Shown: positions 54,873-63,828, numbered from the stretch's first letter. The stretch: 64,000 nt of DNA from Alcanivorax sp. 24 (GCF_004360225.1 NZ_SNUA01000007.1:62001-126000); one strand, 5' to 3'. Notes: generated by a model not told the origin, from the sequence alone. Numbers and translations are program-made.

Positions 54873-55484
54873 ATGAATTATTTTGCTCATTTGGTACTGG
54901 CACAGCCCACGGTGACCTCCAAGGTCGGCAATCTGCTGGGGGATTTTATGCGGGGTACGCGTGAGGAGGCGCTGCCGGATCCGGTTCGGGCGGGCTTGCG
55001 TAATCACCGTCTGGTGGACCGCTTTACCGACCATCATCCGAGAGTGCGCGCTTCGCGCCGCCTTTTCTCGCCTCAGCGGCGGCGCTTTGCGGGTGTGGCG
55101 CTGGATGTGCTGTTCGACCATTTCCTGATTCGCCACTGGTCCCGTTTCCATGATGAAGACCTGGGGCAAGTGATCCGCGCCGATTATCGTCATCTGCAAT
55201 ACGGTCAACCGTTGATGCCCGGACACATGCGCGAAACCACCCGGCGCCTGGTGAGTAACGACTGGTTCGGGCATTACGCCGATCTGGAGACGGTGGGCGT
55301 GGCGTTGGACCGTATCGCCGGGCGGCTACGCTTCGCCAATACGTTCGCCGGCAGCATCGAGGATATCCGTGCCCACTATGAGGCGCTGGAAGCCACTTTC
55401 CTGAGCTTCTACCCTGAACTGCGTGCCCATGTGATGGACGCCGCCCTGGAACGCCCGGTTCAGCCGGGCACCCGGGTGGGCTGA
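54873..55484 (+). CDS. acpH: Acyl carrier protein phosphodiesterase
   Basis: Hydrolyses the 4'-phosphopantetheine group from holo-ACP. 203 residues from the ATG at 54873 (MNYFAHLVLAQP); a frame from 54846 adds nine residues. The HD-like metal residues are visible in KVGNLLGDFMRGT, NHRLVDRFTDHHPRVRASR and ALDVLFDHFLIRHW. The A+T-rich divergent gap with degV (54673-54872) probably holds the promoters of both. Its tail overlaps a convergent SDR gene by 25 bp. Confidence 0.92.
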   Translation: MNYFAHLVLAQPTVTSKVGNLLGDFMRGTREEALPDPVRAGLRNHRLVDRFTDHHPRVRASRRLFSPQRRRFAGVALDVLFDHFLIRHWSRFHDEDLGQVIRADYRHLQYGQPLMPGHMRETTRRLVSNDWFGHYADLETVGVALDRIAGRLRFANTFAGSIEDIRAHYEALEATFLSFYPELRAHVMDAALERPVQPGTRVG

Positions 55485-56323
55485 GGCGCGGCCAGCGGTG
55501 TCAGTTCCAAGAGCGCCATGGTTTCGTCGTAGAGCCGTGCCGCCAATTCAGTGTCGCGGGCGCGGGGGGAACGGCGGGCGCGGCCCCGGGCATCGAAGTA
55601 GCCGCCGGTGACGCCGATGAAATCCTCGTCCAGCGCCATGGACACCGGCAGCAGGGCGGCCTTTTCCGGCGTGATCAGAGTGGGCCGGATCAATCTCCGC
55701 AAAGGATCGGGAACATGGCGGAAGATGCCGGTATCGACGCCGCCGGGATGCAGGGCATTGCTGGTGATGCCCTCACGCGCCAACCGTTGGGCCAGCACAT
55801 TGCTGAACAGGATATTGCCGAGCTTCGATTGGCCGTAAGCGTCCATGACCAGATAGGGAAAGCGGCCCCGCCAGGTACGGGAATTGATGCGCCCGAGCCA
55901 GTGCGCCACGGAGGCCACATGCAGGATGCGGGCGGACGGGGCTTGCCGTAGCAACGGTAGTAGCAGGTGGGTGAACAGCACGGGGGCGAGGTAATTGACG
56001 CCGAATTGCATTTCGTAGCCGTCGGCGGTGAATTGCTGCCGGGTAGGGACTGTCCCGGCGTTGTTGATCAGTACGTCCAATTCGCCGATGTCATCCCGCA
56101 GCCGGCGGGCGGCGCCGCGCACTTGCGCGAGATCACTCAGATCCAGGGCGAACAGGCGCACCCGTGCCTGTGGGTGAAGGTTCTTGATGTGCGCCACGGC
56201 GGCCTGACCGCGGGTCCGGTCCCGACAACCGATCAGCACCTCGGCGCCCCGGGCGGCCATCTGTTCGGCGCTGTGCAATCCCAGCCCGGAATTACCCCCG
56301 GTGATCAATACGGTTTTCTTCAT
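55460..56323 (-). CDS. Short-chain dehydrogenase/reductase, retinol-dehydrogenase-like
   Basis: 287 residues. TGGNSGLGLHSA cofactor motif near the N-terminus, an arginine in IGCRDRTR consistent with NADP(H), LDLSDLAQVR, VLINNAGTV, and the catalytic S-x-Y-x-x-x-K with YGQSKLGN. Best resembles WW-domain oxidoreductase/retinol-dehydrogenase-like SDRs. The substrate is not defined. The 3' end overlaps the acpH gene on the other strand. Confidence 0.9.
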   Translation of the reverse strand: MKKTVLITGGNSGLGLHSAEQMAARGAEVLIGCRDRTRGQAAVAHIKNLHPQARVRLFALDLSDLAQVRGAARRLRDDIGELDVLINNAGTVPTRQQFTADGYEMQFGVNYLAPVLFTHLLLPLLRQAPSARILHVASVAHWLGRINSRTWRGRFPYLVMDAYGQSKLGNILFSNVLAQRLAREGITSNALHPGGVDTGIFRHVPDPLRRLIRPTLITPEKAALLPVSMALDEDFIGVTGGYFDARGRARRSPRARDTELAARLYDETMALLELTPLAAPQPTRVPG

Positions 56324-56634
56324 TGCTCCTCCCTGTGCCCGAAAACTCCCTGCCCGAAAATGCTCTTCCCGGAAGTACTCATCCCGAGAACGCCGAGTCT
56401 GGTGATTGCGGGCCGGTTTCGAGACTTACAAATTGGGACCGCCGGCGACATTCGCGGTTCGTTGGAGTTTGGTAACCGTCTCCATGATAAGGATCGCGCC
56501 ACGGCCGGATTATGGCTGCCGCGCCGCTGGCCAGGGCGTTGCGGATAGAGCGCAGTTCGTTGCATTACCCGATTTCCCTCTGTGTTGGGGTATAATCGGC
56601 CGCCAAATCATCCGACTTGAGTCCGAGGGCGCCG
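56324..56634. other. Gene-free interval with a TATAAT upstream of the 3D-domain gene
   Basis: A 311-bp divergent gap. It starts with degenerate direct repeats of a CTCCCTGCCCGAAAA-like unit (56335-56390) and ends with GGGGTATAATCGG, whose TATAAT at about 56591-56596 is a plausible -10 for the 3D-domain gene; no clear -35 is visible 17 bp upstream. No gene seen. Confidence 0.5.
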
Positions 56635-57054
56635 ATGAGAGACGCCATAAAGGCGCTGGCGTTGTTGCTGGCCGCCGCGAGCATACCGGTACACGGCGAG
56701 ACCACTTTCTCCGAGCGCCGCACCGTTACCGCCACAGCCTACAATTCGTTGCAGGGGCAGGGCGCGGGAGAAGATCACAGCCTGGCCGCCTGGGGCGATC
56801 AACTGGAGCCCGGCATGAAGGTCATCGCCGTTTCCCGGGATCTGCTGGATGCCGGGCTGGACTATGGCACGGCGGTTACCATCGAAGGGCTGGACGGCAT
56901 TTGGTACGTGCGCGACAAGATGCATTCCCGCTGGCGCAACAAGATCGATATCTATATGGGCGAGGATCGCAGGGCGGCGCTGCGCTGGGGGAAACGCAAG
57001 GTCAGGATCCGTTTCGAACCCCTTTCCCAGGAGCTGCGAACGGCGAACCGCTAG
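56635..57054 (+). CDS. 3D-domain exported protein (lytic transglycosylase-like)
   Basis: 139 residues from the ATG at 56635; an ATG at 56617 would add six. Signal peptide ALALLLAAASIPVHG, then TVTATAYNSLQGQ, GDQLEPGMKVIAVSRDL, the three-aspartate 3D pattern (LDYGTAVTIEGLDG, VRDKMHSRWRNKIDIYMG). The 3D fold is shared with the MltA catalytic core and RlpA-like barrels, so a peptidoglycan role is likely. Confidence 0.88.
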   Translation: MRDAIKALALLLAAASIPVHGETTFSERRTVTATAYNSLQGQGAGEDHSLAAWGDQLEPGMKVIAVSRDLLDAGLDYGTAVTIEGLDGIWYVRDKMHSRWRNKIDIYMGEDRRAALRWGKRKVRIRFEPLSQELRTANR

Positions 57055-57078
57055 TTCCGCGCCCTTCTTGCTGTCCTT

Positions 57079-58168
57079 CTACTCGCGACTCAGAAAGGTC
57101 ATGGTCAGACGGGTCGAAGCGCTGGGCAGCAGCTTGTCGAACAGCTTGATCATCTTGAACACACCTCCCACCGGGTTGTGCACCGGCACCTCCCGCGCCG
57201 CCGCTTCCCAGACCTTGGCGGCGATGTCCTCCGCTTTCAGTTTCACGCCCAGACGGCTCACCACCGGCGCCTGATAGTCGGCATCCTCCACCATGGGTGT
57301 CTTCACGAAGGGCGGCAGCAGAGCCTGTTTGGGCACTTTACGCCGCCGCGCCGGAGTTCCCTGTTCACCTGGTAGAAAGTGTCGTCAGGTCGTGATTCCG
57401 ATTGTGCGGTGTAGTCCATCTACATAAACAAGCGTAATCGCGGGCTGGCGGCACTCTCCACCTAAAGAAAGTGGGCCCGGCCCTTCGGGTTGCGCTGGAA
57501 AATACCCGGAGGGCACAGGGCCGCCAGAGGGCGCCCCGGCCTTTGCCTTTGGCCCCACCAGAGCCCGCAGTCCGCGACGCCCTCTGGCGGCTTTTCCAGC
57601 AGCAACGCGGTGGCGTAAAGTGCCCAAACAGGCTCTTATCCACCACCCGGATCCCCAGACGTTTCCATTCGATATTGAGCGCTTCGGTGAGGCCGCGCAC
57701 GGCGAACTTGCTGGCCGAATAACTGGCCAGGTGCGGCACGCCATAAAGCGCCGATGCGGAACTCATGTTGATGACCACCGGGGCGTCCGCCCGCCGCAGG
57801 GCTGGCAAAGCCGCCAGACTCATATTGACCAGGCCGGTGACATTGATATCGATGATGCGTTTGTGCTGCTCCGCGCTGATCGCCTCGAAGCGTCCCATGC
57901 GCAGGATGCCGGCGCAATTGAACAGCGCGTCCAGCGCACCCGCGCCGGTGAAAGCGGAAACCGCCTGCGTGCGGGCCTCGGCATCGGTGACGTCGAGTGG
58001 ATGAAACCAGGCGCCGTCCAGGTCCCGCGCCAGATCAGCCAGGGCGGTCTCATTGATGTCCAGTAACCCCACCCGCCAGCCGTGTTGATGGAAGTGGCGC
58101 GCGGTGGCCAGGCCGATGCCGCTGGCGGTGCCAGTGATCAGGATACTCTTCGGGGTGGCGGGGATCAT
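57079..58168 (-). pseudogene. SDR gene interrupted by a repeat element
   Basis: The N-terminal part (58168 to 57637) has TGTASGIGLATARHF, FNCAGILRMGR and SYSASKFAVRGLTEA, all typical of SDR enzymes, and reaches LGIRVVDK. The C-terminal part (57319 to 57079) resumes at LLPPFVKTPMVEDADYQ, the segment that normally follows directly. Between them lies the 317-bp element, which brings in a stop codon and a frame difference. Together the halves give about 257 residues, a normal SDR length, so no large part is missing. The gene overlaps the esterase gene by 4 bp and would have supplied the alcohol-to-ketone step of the cluster. Confidence 0.88.
57320..57636. repeat. ~300-bp palindrome-ended element, copy 3 (inside the SDR gene)
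   Basis: 317 bp with AGAGCCTGTT/AACAGGCTCT ends and variable nines TGGGCACTT (left) and AAGTGCCCA (right), again exactly complementary. It has the same orientation as copy 1 and a longer middle (a CCGGAGGGCACAGGG stretch). No clear target duplication is visible at its borders (GCAGC on the left, TATCC on the right). Restoring the SDR frame needs removal of 316 or 319 bp, so one or two border bases must have been gained or lost. Confidence 0.9.
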
Positions 58169-59124
58169 GGCGGCGTTTGCTCCGGTGCCGGGATGTCGGG
58201 GGACCGAAAGTGATGCCGCAGAAAATCGGCGGCACCATGCAGGGCCAGATCGGCGTCGGCCAGCAACCCGGCGTGCAATTGAAAGTCATGCCAGCGTTGC
58301 GGGTGCACCTGAAGGTGGATCTGTCCGCTGGCATCACGGACCGCCCGCGCCAGCCGGTGGCTGTCGTTGAGCAGGATTTCGTCACCGCCGGCCTGAATCA
58401 GAACCGGAGGCAGCCCGGCCAGATCGCCATTGATCGGTGAGCATTGCGGCCGCTCGGGATGATCGCCGCCATAGGCGCGGGCGGCGTCCGCCAGCCAGGC
58501 CTGACTCAACATTACGTCCCGGTCGGTGTCGAACAGCCGGGTCAGGGTCAGATCGACCCAGGGAGAAATCAGGAACATCGCCGCGGGCAGCGGCAGGTTG
58601 GCCTGCTTCAAGGCTTGTAGTGTCGCCACCGCCAGGCCGCCGCCGGCGGAATCCCCGGCCAGCGCCAGTTGTGCCGGATCGGTACCCTGATCGAGCAGGG
58701 CCCGGTAGACCGCCACCGCATCCTCGATGGCGGCCGGACACGGATGCTCCGGCGCCAGCCGATAATCCGGCACCACCACCCGGGCCTGGCTGTGTCTGGC
58801 CAGATGAGAGGTCAGACCGTGATGAGTGGATGGCGACCCGGTGATATAGGCGCCACCATGCAGATACAGCACGGTGGCATCGGCGCTCTCCGGCTGATAG
58901 ACACGGCAGCGGACTCCGCCCGCTTCCATGTCGTGATGGGGAGCACCACGGGCTCCCGGATTGGTGCGCGCGAGGGCTTCCTGCCAACGCCGCTGTGTGG
59001 CAATGCCGATACGGGGATGGGCCATGGGTTTGAACAGCAACTGCAAGGCACGGCGCAGGGTGGCGGCCAACAGGCGCTGATCGGGGCGGCGTTGTCGCCG
59101 CAACGAATCAGTAATGGTATTCAT
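58165..59124 (-). CDS. Alpha/beta hydrolase, hormone-sensitive-lipase family
   Basis: 319 residues from the ATG at 59124; a longer frame to 59322 runs into the monooxygenase gene. The HSL oxyanion motif is in VLYLHGGAYITGSP, the nucleophile in LAGDSAGGGLAV, the aspartate in QAGGDEILLNDS and the histidine in WHDFQLH, so it should be active as an esterase. It lies between a Baeyer-Villiger-type monooxygenase (17-bp overlap) and an SDR gene. An ester made by the monooxygenase is the natural substrate guess. Confidence 0.93.
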   Translation of the reverse strand: MNTITDSLRRQRRPDQRLLAATLRRALQLLFKPMAHPRIGIATQRRWQEALARTNPGARGAPHHDMEAGGVRCRVYQPESADATVLYLHGGAYITGSPSTHHGLTSHLARHSQARVVVPDYRLAPEHPCPAAIEDAVAVYRALLDQGTDPAQLALAGDSAGGGLAVATLQALKQANLPLPAAMFLISPWVDLTLTRLFDTDRDVMLSQAWLADAARAYGGDHPERPQCSPINGDLAGLPPVLIQAGGDEILLNDSHRLARAVRDASGQIHLQVHPQRWHDFQLHAGLLADADLALHGAADFLRHHFRSPDIPAPEQTPP

Positions 59125-60559
59125 AGTCGCGGAGGTCCAGTACCCGGGTACGGCGCCGATAATCGAAGGTGAAGCCCGGCCAGTTGTTGGTGTTCTTGCC
59201 GCTTTCGGTTTTGTACCAGCTATCGCAGCCCTTATCCCAAACCGTATCGCGAATGCGTTTCTGCAAGCGCCGGTTGAAATCGTTCTGCGTGCGCGAGCGT
59301 ACTTCCAGGGCCCCGGTGGCACGCAGTTGCGCCAGCGCCTGCTGGATGTAGTGAATCTGGCTTTCCAACATGTAGATGATGGAGTTGTGGCCGAGATTGG
59401 TGTTGGGGCCGTAGAGCATGAACAGGTTCGGGAAACCGTGCACGGTGATGCCCAGATACGCTTCGGCCCCGTCCCGCCAGACCTGATTGAGCGTCAGGCC
59501 ATGGCGCCCGATGAGGGTCATGGGGGTGAGGAAATCGGTGGCTCTGAAGCCGGTGCCGTAAATGATCGCGTCGGCCTGATGGTGGGTGCCGGTGCTGTCG
59601 GTGAGGCCGTCCTGATCCACCGACTGAATGCCGTGGTTGATCACTTCCACGTTGTCCCGGGCCAGTGCCGGATAGTAGTGGTTCGACATCAGGATACGTT
59701 TGCAGCCCATCGGGTAATCCGGGATCAGCTTTGCCCGCAACGACGGGTCGGCGATGTGTTTTTCCAGGTGCCGCCGGAACAGCCTCTGGTACACCGTCAT
59801 GGCTTTTTGTAACGAAGTAAAACCCAGTACCCGGGATTCATTGGCGGCGTAGATACGCAGACGATCCAGCGTCTGGGTTATCGGCAGTGTTTTCAGCAGG
59901 CGGTGCTCCCAGGGGCGGTAACGGCGATCCGGCTTGCCCAGCACATAGGCCGCCGAGCGTTGGAACAGCAGCAATCTGCCCGCCTTGCGGGCCACTTCCG
60001 GCACGAACTGGATGGCGCTGGCACCGGTGCCGACCACCGCCACGGTTTTGCCGGTCAGATCCACGTCGTGGTCCCAGCGGGCGCTGTGAAAATGAGGCCG
60101 TTGGAAGTCCTCGATGCCGGACAGCGGTGGGTAGGCCGGCTGGTTGAGTTGTCCGGTGGCGGTGATCAGGGCCCGGGTGGTAACGGTCTCTCCGTCGTTC
60201 AGCGTTAGCTGCCAGAGGCCGTGGGCGTCCAGGTAACGGGCCTCGGTGACTTCGGTGCCGAAGCGAATATGCTCCCGGATACCGTATTTGTCCGTGCAAT
60301 GGCGCAGGTAGTCCAGGATCTCCGCCTGGGGCGCGAAACGGCGGCTCCAGGGGTAATGGCGCTCGAAGGAGAACGAATACAAATGCGAGGGCACGTCGCA
60401 GGCGGCGCCGGGATAGGTATTGTCACGCCAGCAGCCACCCACGTCATCGCCTTTCTCGATCAGCAACAGGTCGTGCTGGCCCTGGGTCTTGAGTTGAATC
60501 GCCATGCCCAGGCCGCCGAAACCGGCGCCGATAATGATGACCTGGTGGGTCGCATCCAT
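59108..60559 (-). CDS. Flavin monooxygenase, Baeyer-Villiger type
   Basis: 483 residues from the ATG at 60559; GTG 60571 would add four. FAD motif IIIGAGFGGLGMA, GGCWRDNTYPGAACDVPSHLY (in part), the second Rossmann motif VVGTGASAIQFVPE, and FQRPHFHSARWD where the BVMO fingerprint F-x-G-x3-H-x3-W is expected, with R in place of G. NADPH-dependent insertion of oxygen next to a ketone carbonyl is the family reaction. Cotranscribed with the esterase downstream. The AraC gene is divergent. Confidence 0.9.
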   Translation of the reverse strand: MDATHQVIIIGAGFGGLGMAIQLKTQGQHDLLLIEKGDDVGGCWRDNTYPGAACDVPSHLYSFSFERHYPWSRRFAPQAEILDYLRHCTDKYGIREHIRFGTEVTEARYLDAHGLWQLTLNDGETVTTRALITATGQLNQPAYPPLSGIEDFQRPHFHSARWDHDVDLTGKTVAVVGTGASAIQFVPEVARKAGRLLLFQRSAAYVLGKPDRRYRPWEHRLLKTLPITQTLDRLRIYAANESRVLGFTSLQKAMTVYQRLFRRHLEKHIADPSLRAKLIPDYPMGCKRILMSNHYYPALARDNVEVINHGIQSVDQDGLTDSTGTHHQADAIIYGTGFRATDFLTPMTLIGRHGLTLNQVWRDGAEAYLGITVHGFPNLFMLYGPNTNLGHNSIIYMLESQIHYIQQALAQLRATGALEVRSRTQNDFNRRLQKRIRDTVWDKGCDSWYKTESGKNTNNWPGFTFDYRRRTRVLDLRDYEYHY

Positions 60560-60660
60560 GGTGGTATCCACTTTGTTTATTGATATCGATCCACTGTAGC
60601 GGGGCGGGGACAGGCTGTTTATGGCATGCTAGGACAAAAAGTTGTGGAAATCGGACAGTT

Positions 60661-61671
60661 ATGAGCGCATCCAGCCGTGGTTTGACCAGCGTCCATATGC
60701 AGGTGGAGTTCGCCGCCGAACACGGTGTGCCGCCGGTACGTCTGCTGCCCGGGTCGGGTATCGAACTGGAATGGCTGGCACGTAATGACGTGCAGATCGA
60801 GGCGGAGCAGGAACTGGCGGTGATCGCCAATCTGTGCGCGGAATTGGGAGATCGCGCCGAGCTGGGGTTGGCCATGGGGCAGCGTTACCATTTGAGCAGC
60901 TACGGCGTGTGGGGATTCGCTTTGCTCAGTAGCGGCACATTTCGGGACGCGGTGGCGCTGGGACAGCGTTACCTGGATCTGACCTTCGCCTTTAATCGGG
61001 TGACCCTGGAAGAACACGGCGAGCAGGCTGCGCTGATCATTGATGACCAGGCACTGCCAGAAGGCGTGCGGGATTATCTGCTGGCCCGCGATGCCAGCGC
61101 CATCATGATGATCCAGCAGGAACTCTTCGCCAGCCGGATGCCGCTGTCGTGCCTTCAATTGCGTCTGCCGGCCAGTGCCACGGCCCCTTTCGAGGCGGTG
61201 TTCGGACTGGCGCCGGAATTCGACCAGCCAGTGAATCGGATTGGATTCGCCGCGGGCTTGCTGGACCGGCCGTTGCCCCAGGCCAATCCGGTCACCGCCC
61301 GGTTGTGCGAACAGCAGTGCCAGCAACTGCTGGCGCAGCGGCGCCGGCGGGTGGGCATGGCGGCTCGGGTTCGTGAGCGGTTGCTGGCCAGACCCGGCCA
61401 GTTCCCGACCATGGAACAACTGGCCGACGAGATCGGCATCACCAGCCGCACTTTGCGGCGGCGGCTGTTGGCGGAGGACGCCAGCTATCGGGAATTGCTG
61501 GACGAGGTGCGCCAGTTGCTGGCGGAACAATGGCTGTTGGGTGGTGGACTGAGACAGGAGGAAATCAGCGCGCGCCTCGGCTTCTCCGAAGTCTCCAACT
61601 TCATTCACGCCTTCAAACGCTGGACCGGACAGACGCCGGCGCGTTATCGACGGGAAAAGAGAGGCAGTTGA
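60661..61671 (+). CDS. AraC-family regulator with arabinose-binding-like N-terminus
   Basis: 336 residues from the ATG at 60661; in-frame sequence upstream to 60580 is probably leader. The N-terminal domain (about 1-200) is of the type found in OruR and other lipid- or amine-responsive regulators (LLPGSGIELEWLARNDVQIE in part, LALGQRYLDLTF-like segment VALGQRYLDLTFAF). The C-terminal HTH pair has QLADEIGITSRTLRRRL and EISARLGFSEVSNFIHAFKRW (in part). Divergent from the monooxygenase across 101 bp, so it is the likely activator of that operon. Confidence 0.9.
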   Translation: MSASSRGLTSVHMQVEFAAEHGVPPVRLLPGSGIELEWLARNDVQIEAEQELAVIANLCAELGDRAELGLAMGQRYHLSSYGVWGFALLSSGTFRDAVALGQRYLDLTFAFNRVTLEEHGEQAALIIDDQALPEGVRDYLLARDASAIMMIQQELFASRMPLSCLQLRLPASATAPFEAVFGLAPEFDQPVNRIGFAAGLLDRPLPQANPVTARLCEQQCQQLLAQRRRRVGMAARVRERLLARPGQFPTMEQLADEIGITSRTLRRRLLAEDASYRELLDEVRQLLAEQWLLGGGLRQEEISARLGFSEVSNFIHAFKRWTGQTPARYRREKRGS

Positions 61672-61820
61672 CAGTTGATAGTGGACAGTTGACAGCGAAA
61701 GGAAAAAGTCAATTTATGAATTCTCTGTGGGAGCGCCGCCCGGCAAGCTCCCATAGTGGCTAAAGATCGGGCTGTTTTGTCTGTTCACGCTGTCAACTGT
61801 CCACTATCAACTGTCAATTG
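61668..61820. repeat. Composite repeat: GTTGACAGTTGATAGTG arms around a REP-like core
   Basis: GCAGTTGACAGTTGATAGTG at the left and CACTATCAACTGTCAATTG at the right enclose CTGTGGGAGCGCCGCCCGGC and GCTCCCATAG. Same architecture as 47699 and 50610. It lies between convergent AraC and hydrolase genes and slightly overlaps the 3' end of the latter. Confidence 0.8.
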
Positions 61821-62746
61821 ATATTCCCCCATTTTTGATGCAGGAAATCCCCGATCTCCGCCACGGCCAGGTCGGCGTCGGCGAGGAGGCCGGCGTGGGT
61901 CTGGAACACGTGCCAGCGGCGTGGAAACAACTGGTAGCGGCTCGGGGTGTCGGTGGCGCGCAGCCGATCCGCCAGCCGTTCGCTGTCCACTCGCAGTAGT
62001 TCATCGCCGCCGCTCTGAATCAGCAAGGGCGGCAGACCGTTGAGGTCGCCATACAGCGGTGACGCCTGCGGCCGGGCGGTATCGTCGCCGGCGTAGAGCC
62101 GGGCCGCCTGGGCCAGCCAGGGTATGTTCAGCAGGGTTTCGCCAATATCCGAGCGCTGCTCCTGATTTACCGTCAGATCCAGCCACGGTGACAGCAGCAC
62201 GCCGGCCGCCGGTGCCGGCAGCGCCAAGTCCCGGATCCGTTGCAGCAGCGCCAGCGCCAGGCCGCCACCGGCGGCGTCTCCGCCCACCGCGATGTGGCCG
62301 GCGTCATGGCCTTTGTCCAGCAAGCGCTGATACACCATCAGGGCGTCGTCCAGTGCCGCCGGGCAGGGGTGCTCCGGAGCCAGCCGATACGCTGGCACCA
62401 CCACGGAGGCGTTGATACGGCGCGCCAGATGAGAGGTCAGCGACCGGCGCGTGGCCGGCGAGCCGGAGACATAGCCGCCGCCATGCAGATACAGCAAGAC
62501 CTGGTCCCGGGGGCGGCCCAAAACCTCCGCCGGCACTGAACCGAAGCGGGCCCGGTGGCGCGGTACACCGCCGGCCACCAGACTGGCGCGGCTGGCGGTG
62601 TTCAACCAGAAGCGCTGGACACCGAGGCGCAGGCCGGGACGAAAGGCCGGCCGCACCCCGATGCGCAGCATGCCTCGTAGGGCCAGTGCCAGCGCCGCCT
62701 GAAACGCCGTCGCCTGGCCGCCCAGCAGTTCACGTCGTAATCCCAT
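61814..62746 (-). CDS. HSL-type alpha/beta hydrolase fold protein lacking the nucleophile serine
   Basis: 310 residues. The oxyanion motif YLHGGGYVSGSP, the aspartate in QSGGDELLRVDS and the histidine in RRWHVFQTH are as in the neighbouring esterase, but the nucleophile elbow reads VGGDAAGGGLAL: the GDSAG serine is alanine (GCC). It is therefore expected to be inactive as a serine esterase, or to use another mechanism, or to act as a binding protein. The overall length and codon use look normal, so it is not simply decayed. A sequencing error at this base is possible. Confidence 0.9.
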   Translation of the reverse strand: MGLRRELLGGQATAFQAALALALRGMLRIGVRPAFRPGLRLGVQRFWLNTASRASLVAGGVPRHRARFGSVPAEVLGRPRDQVLLYLHGGGYVSGSPATRRSLTSHLARRINASVVVPAYRLAPEHPCPAALDDALMVYQRLLDKGHDAGHIAVGGDAAGGGLALALLQRIRDLALPAPAAGVLLSPWLDLTVNQEQRSDIGETLLNIPWLAQAARLYAGDDTARPQASPLYGDLNGLPPLLIQSGGDELLRVDSERLADRLRATDTPSRYQLFPRRWHVFQTHAGLLADADLAVAEIGDFLHQKWGNIN

Positions 62747-62791
62747 CCCGGCCTCCTGGCGGACTGTGGTGAAACAACGTGCCGGCCATGA

Positions 62792-63250
62792 TCAGCGTGC
62801 CCGTGGCAAGGTATCAGGCAGGGTGAACTGGCCTTTGCGGTCGAAATGCAACGGGAAGCCGACACCGGCCACCCGGGCTTTGCCCTTGATTTCATAGTCC
62901 AGCGGTTCGTCCAACCGTTGTAACCCTTGTAGCTGCTGCAAAGTCCCCAACAGCGTCGTGGTGATACGGGTGCTGACCAGGGCGTCGCCCATGGCCGGCA
63001 GAGTGACCCGTTCTCCGGTCAGGCCGCGGGCGAAGCGCTCGCCGTTGAAAAACACTTCATAGTCAAGGCTGTTGAGGGTCAGCTCCCGGTCATTGGGATT
63101 GCGTACCCGCAACACCAGATGCCATTGCTGCTCGAACACACTGACTTGTTCCAGCTGCACCGAGGACAGCGATACTTCCGGCTTTTCCAGACCGCTCAGG
63201 GTCTGGCAGGCGGACAGTAGCAGGGCGAAAAAAACAACGGCAAAACGCAT
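62792..63250 (-). CDS. LEA type 2 (WHy domain) lipoprotein
   Basis: 152 residues. Lipobox LLSAC (C15) after MRFAVVFFALL. The mature part is a WHy/LEA14-type beta sandwich: VSLSSVQLEQVSVFEQQWHL (in part), RVRNPNDRELTLNSLDYEVF with the typical NPN, FARGLTG and DYEIKGKARV. Outer-membrane or periplasmic. Such proteins are linked to stress protection or lipid transport, but no specific function is known. Confidence 0.88.
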   Translation of the reverse strand: MRFAVVFFALLLSACQTLSGLEKPEVSLSSVQLEQVSVFEQQWHLVLRVRNPNDRELTLNSLDYEVFFNGERFARGLTGERVTLPAMGDALVSTRITTTLLGTLQQLQGLQRLDEPLDYEIKGKARVAGVGFPLHFDRKGQFTLPDTLPRAR

Positions 63251-63309
63251 TTACAGGCTCCCTGATGAGCAGCAGCATGAGGGCATCCAACACCGATCGG
63301 GAGGACGTC

Positions 63310-63828
63310 ATGACTTCCTTGGAAATTACCGTGGGAGACATTACCCGACAAGCGGACATGGACGCCATCGTCAACGCCGCCAATCGGGATCTGAAACCCG
63401 GTGGTGGTGTGGCCGGCGCCATTCATCGCGCCGCCGGGCCGGAACTGGCCCGGGCCTGCGCGCCGCTGGCGCCGATCCGCCCCGGAGAGGCGGTGATTAC
63501 CGAAGGGTTTGACCTCCCCAATCGGTATGTGATCCATTGCCTGGGACCGGTTTACCAACTGGACCAGCCGTCCGCCCGGTTACTGGCCGACTGCTACCGT
63601 AATGCCCTGGAACTGGCGGCGTCCCGTGAGCTGGCCTCGGTGGCGTTCCCGGCCATCTCCACCGGGGTCTTCGGCTATCCGATGGGAGAGGCCGCCCGGG
63701 TGGCGCTGCGAACGGTACGGGCGGTGACCGGGCAGCGATCATCGCTGCAACAGGTGCGTTTCGTATTGTTTGATCCGTCCGCGGGCGAAGTGCACCGGCG
63801 GGTGCTGGATGAGCTGGAGGCCGGCTGA
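63310..63828 (+). CDS. Macrodomain protein, O-acetyl-ADP-ribose deacetylase-like
   Basis: 172 residues from the ATG at 63310 with GGGAGGACG upstream; an ATG at 63265 adds 15. Macrodomain landmarks are VGDITRQADMDAIVNAAN, GGGVAGAIHRAAG, VIHCLGPVY and PAISTGVFGYPMGEAARVAL. The asparagine-alanine-alanine-asparagine and glycine-rich ADP-ribose loops are intact, as in YmdB. Acts on O-acetyl-ADP-ribose or ADP-ribosylated proteins. The next gene is a nicotinamidase relative, which hints at an NAD-derived-metabolite link. Confidence 0.9.
   Translation: MTSLEITVGDITRQADMDAIVNAANRDLKPGGGVAGAIHRAAGPELARACAPLAPIRPGEAVITEGFDLPNRYVIHCLGPVYQLDQPSARLLADCYRNALELAASRELASVAFPAISTGVFGYPMGEAARVALRTVRAVTGQRSSLQQVRFVLFDPSAGEVHRRVLDELEAG

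Noticed and set aside
57365-58168. An uninterrupted 267-codon SDR frame
   Set aside because: Its last 90 residues are translated from the repeat element, and the normal SDR C-terminus is found beyond the element in another frame, so this is a broken gene, not a full one.
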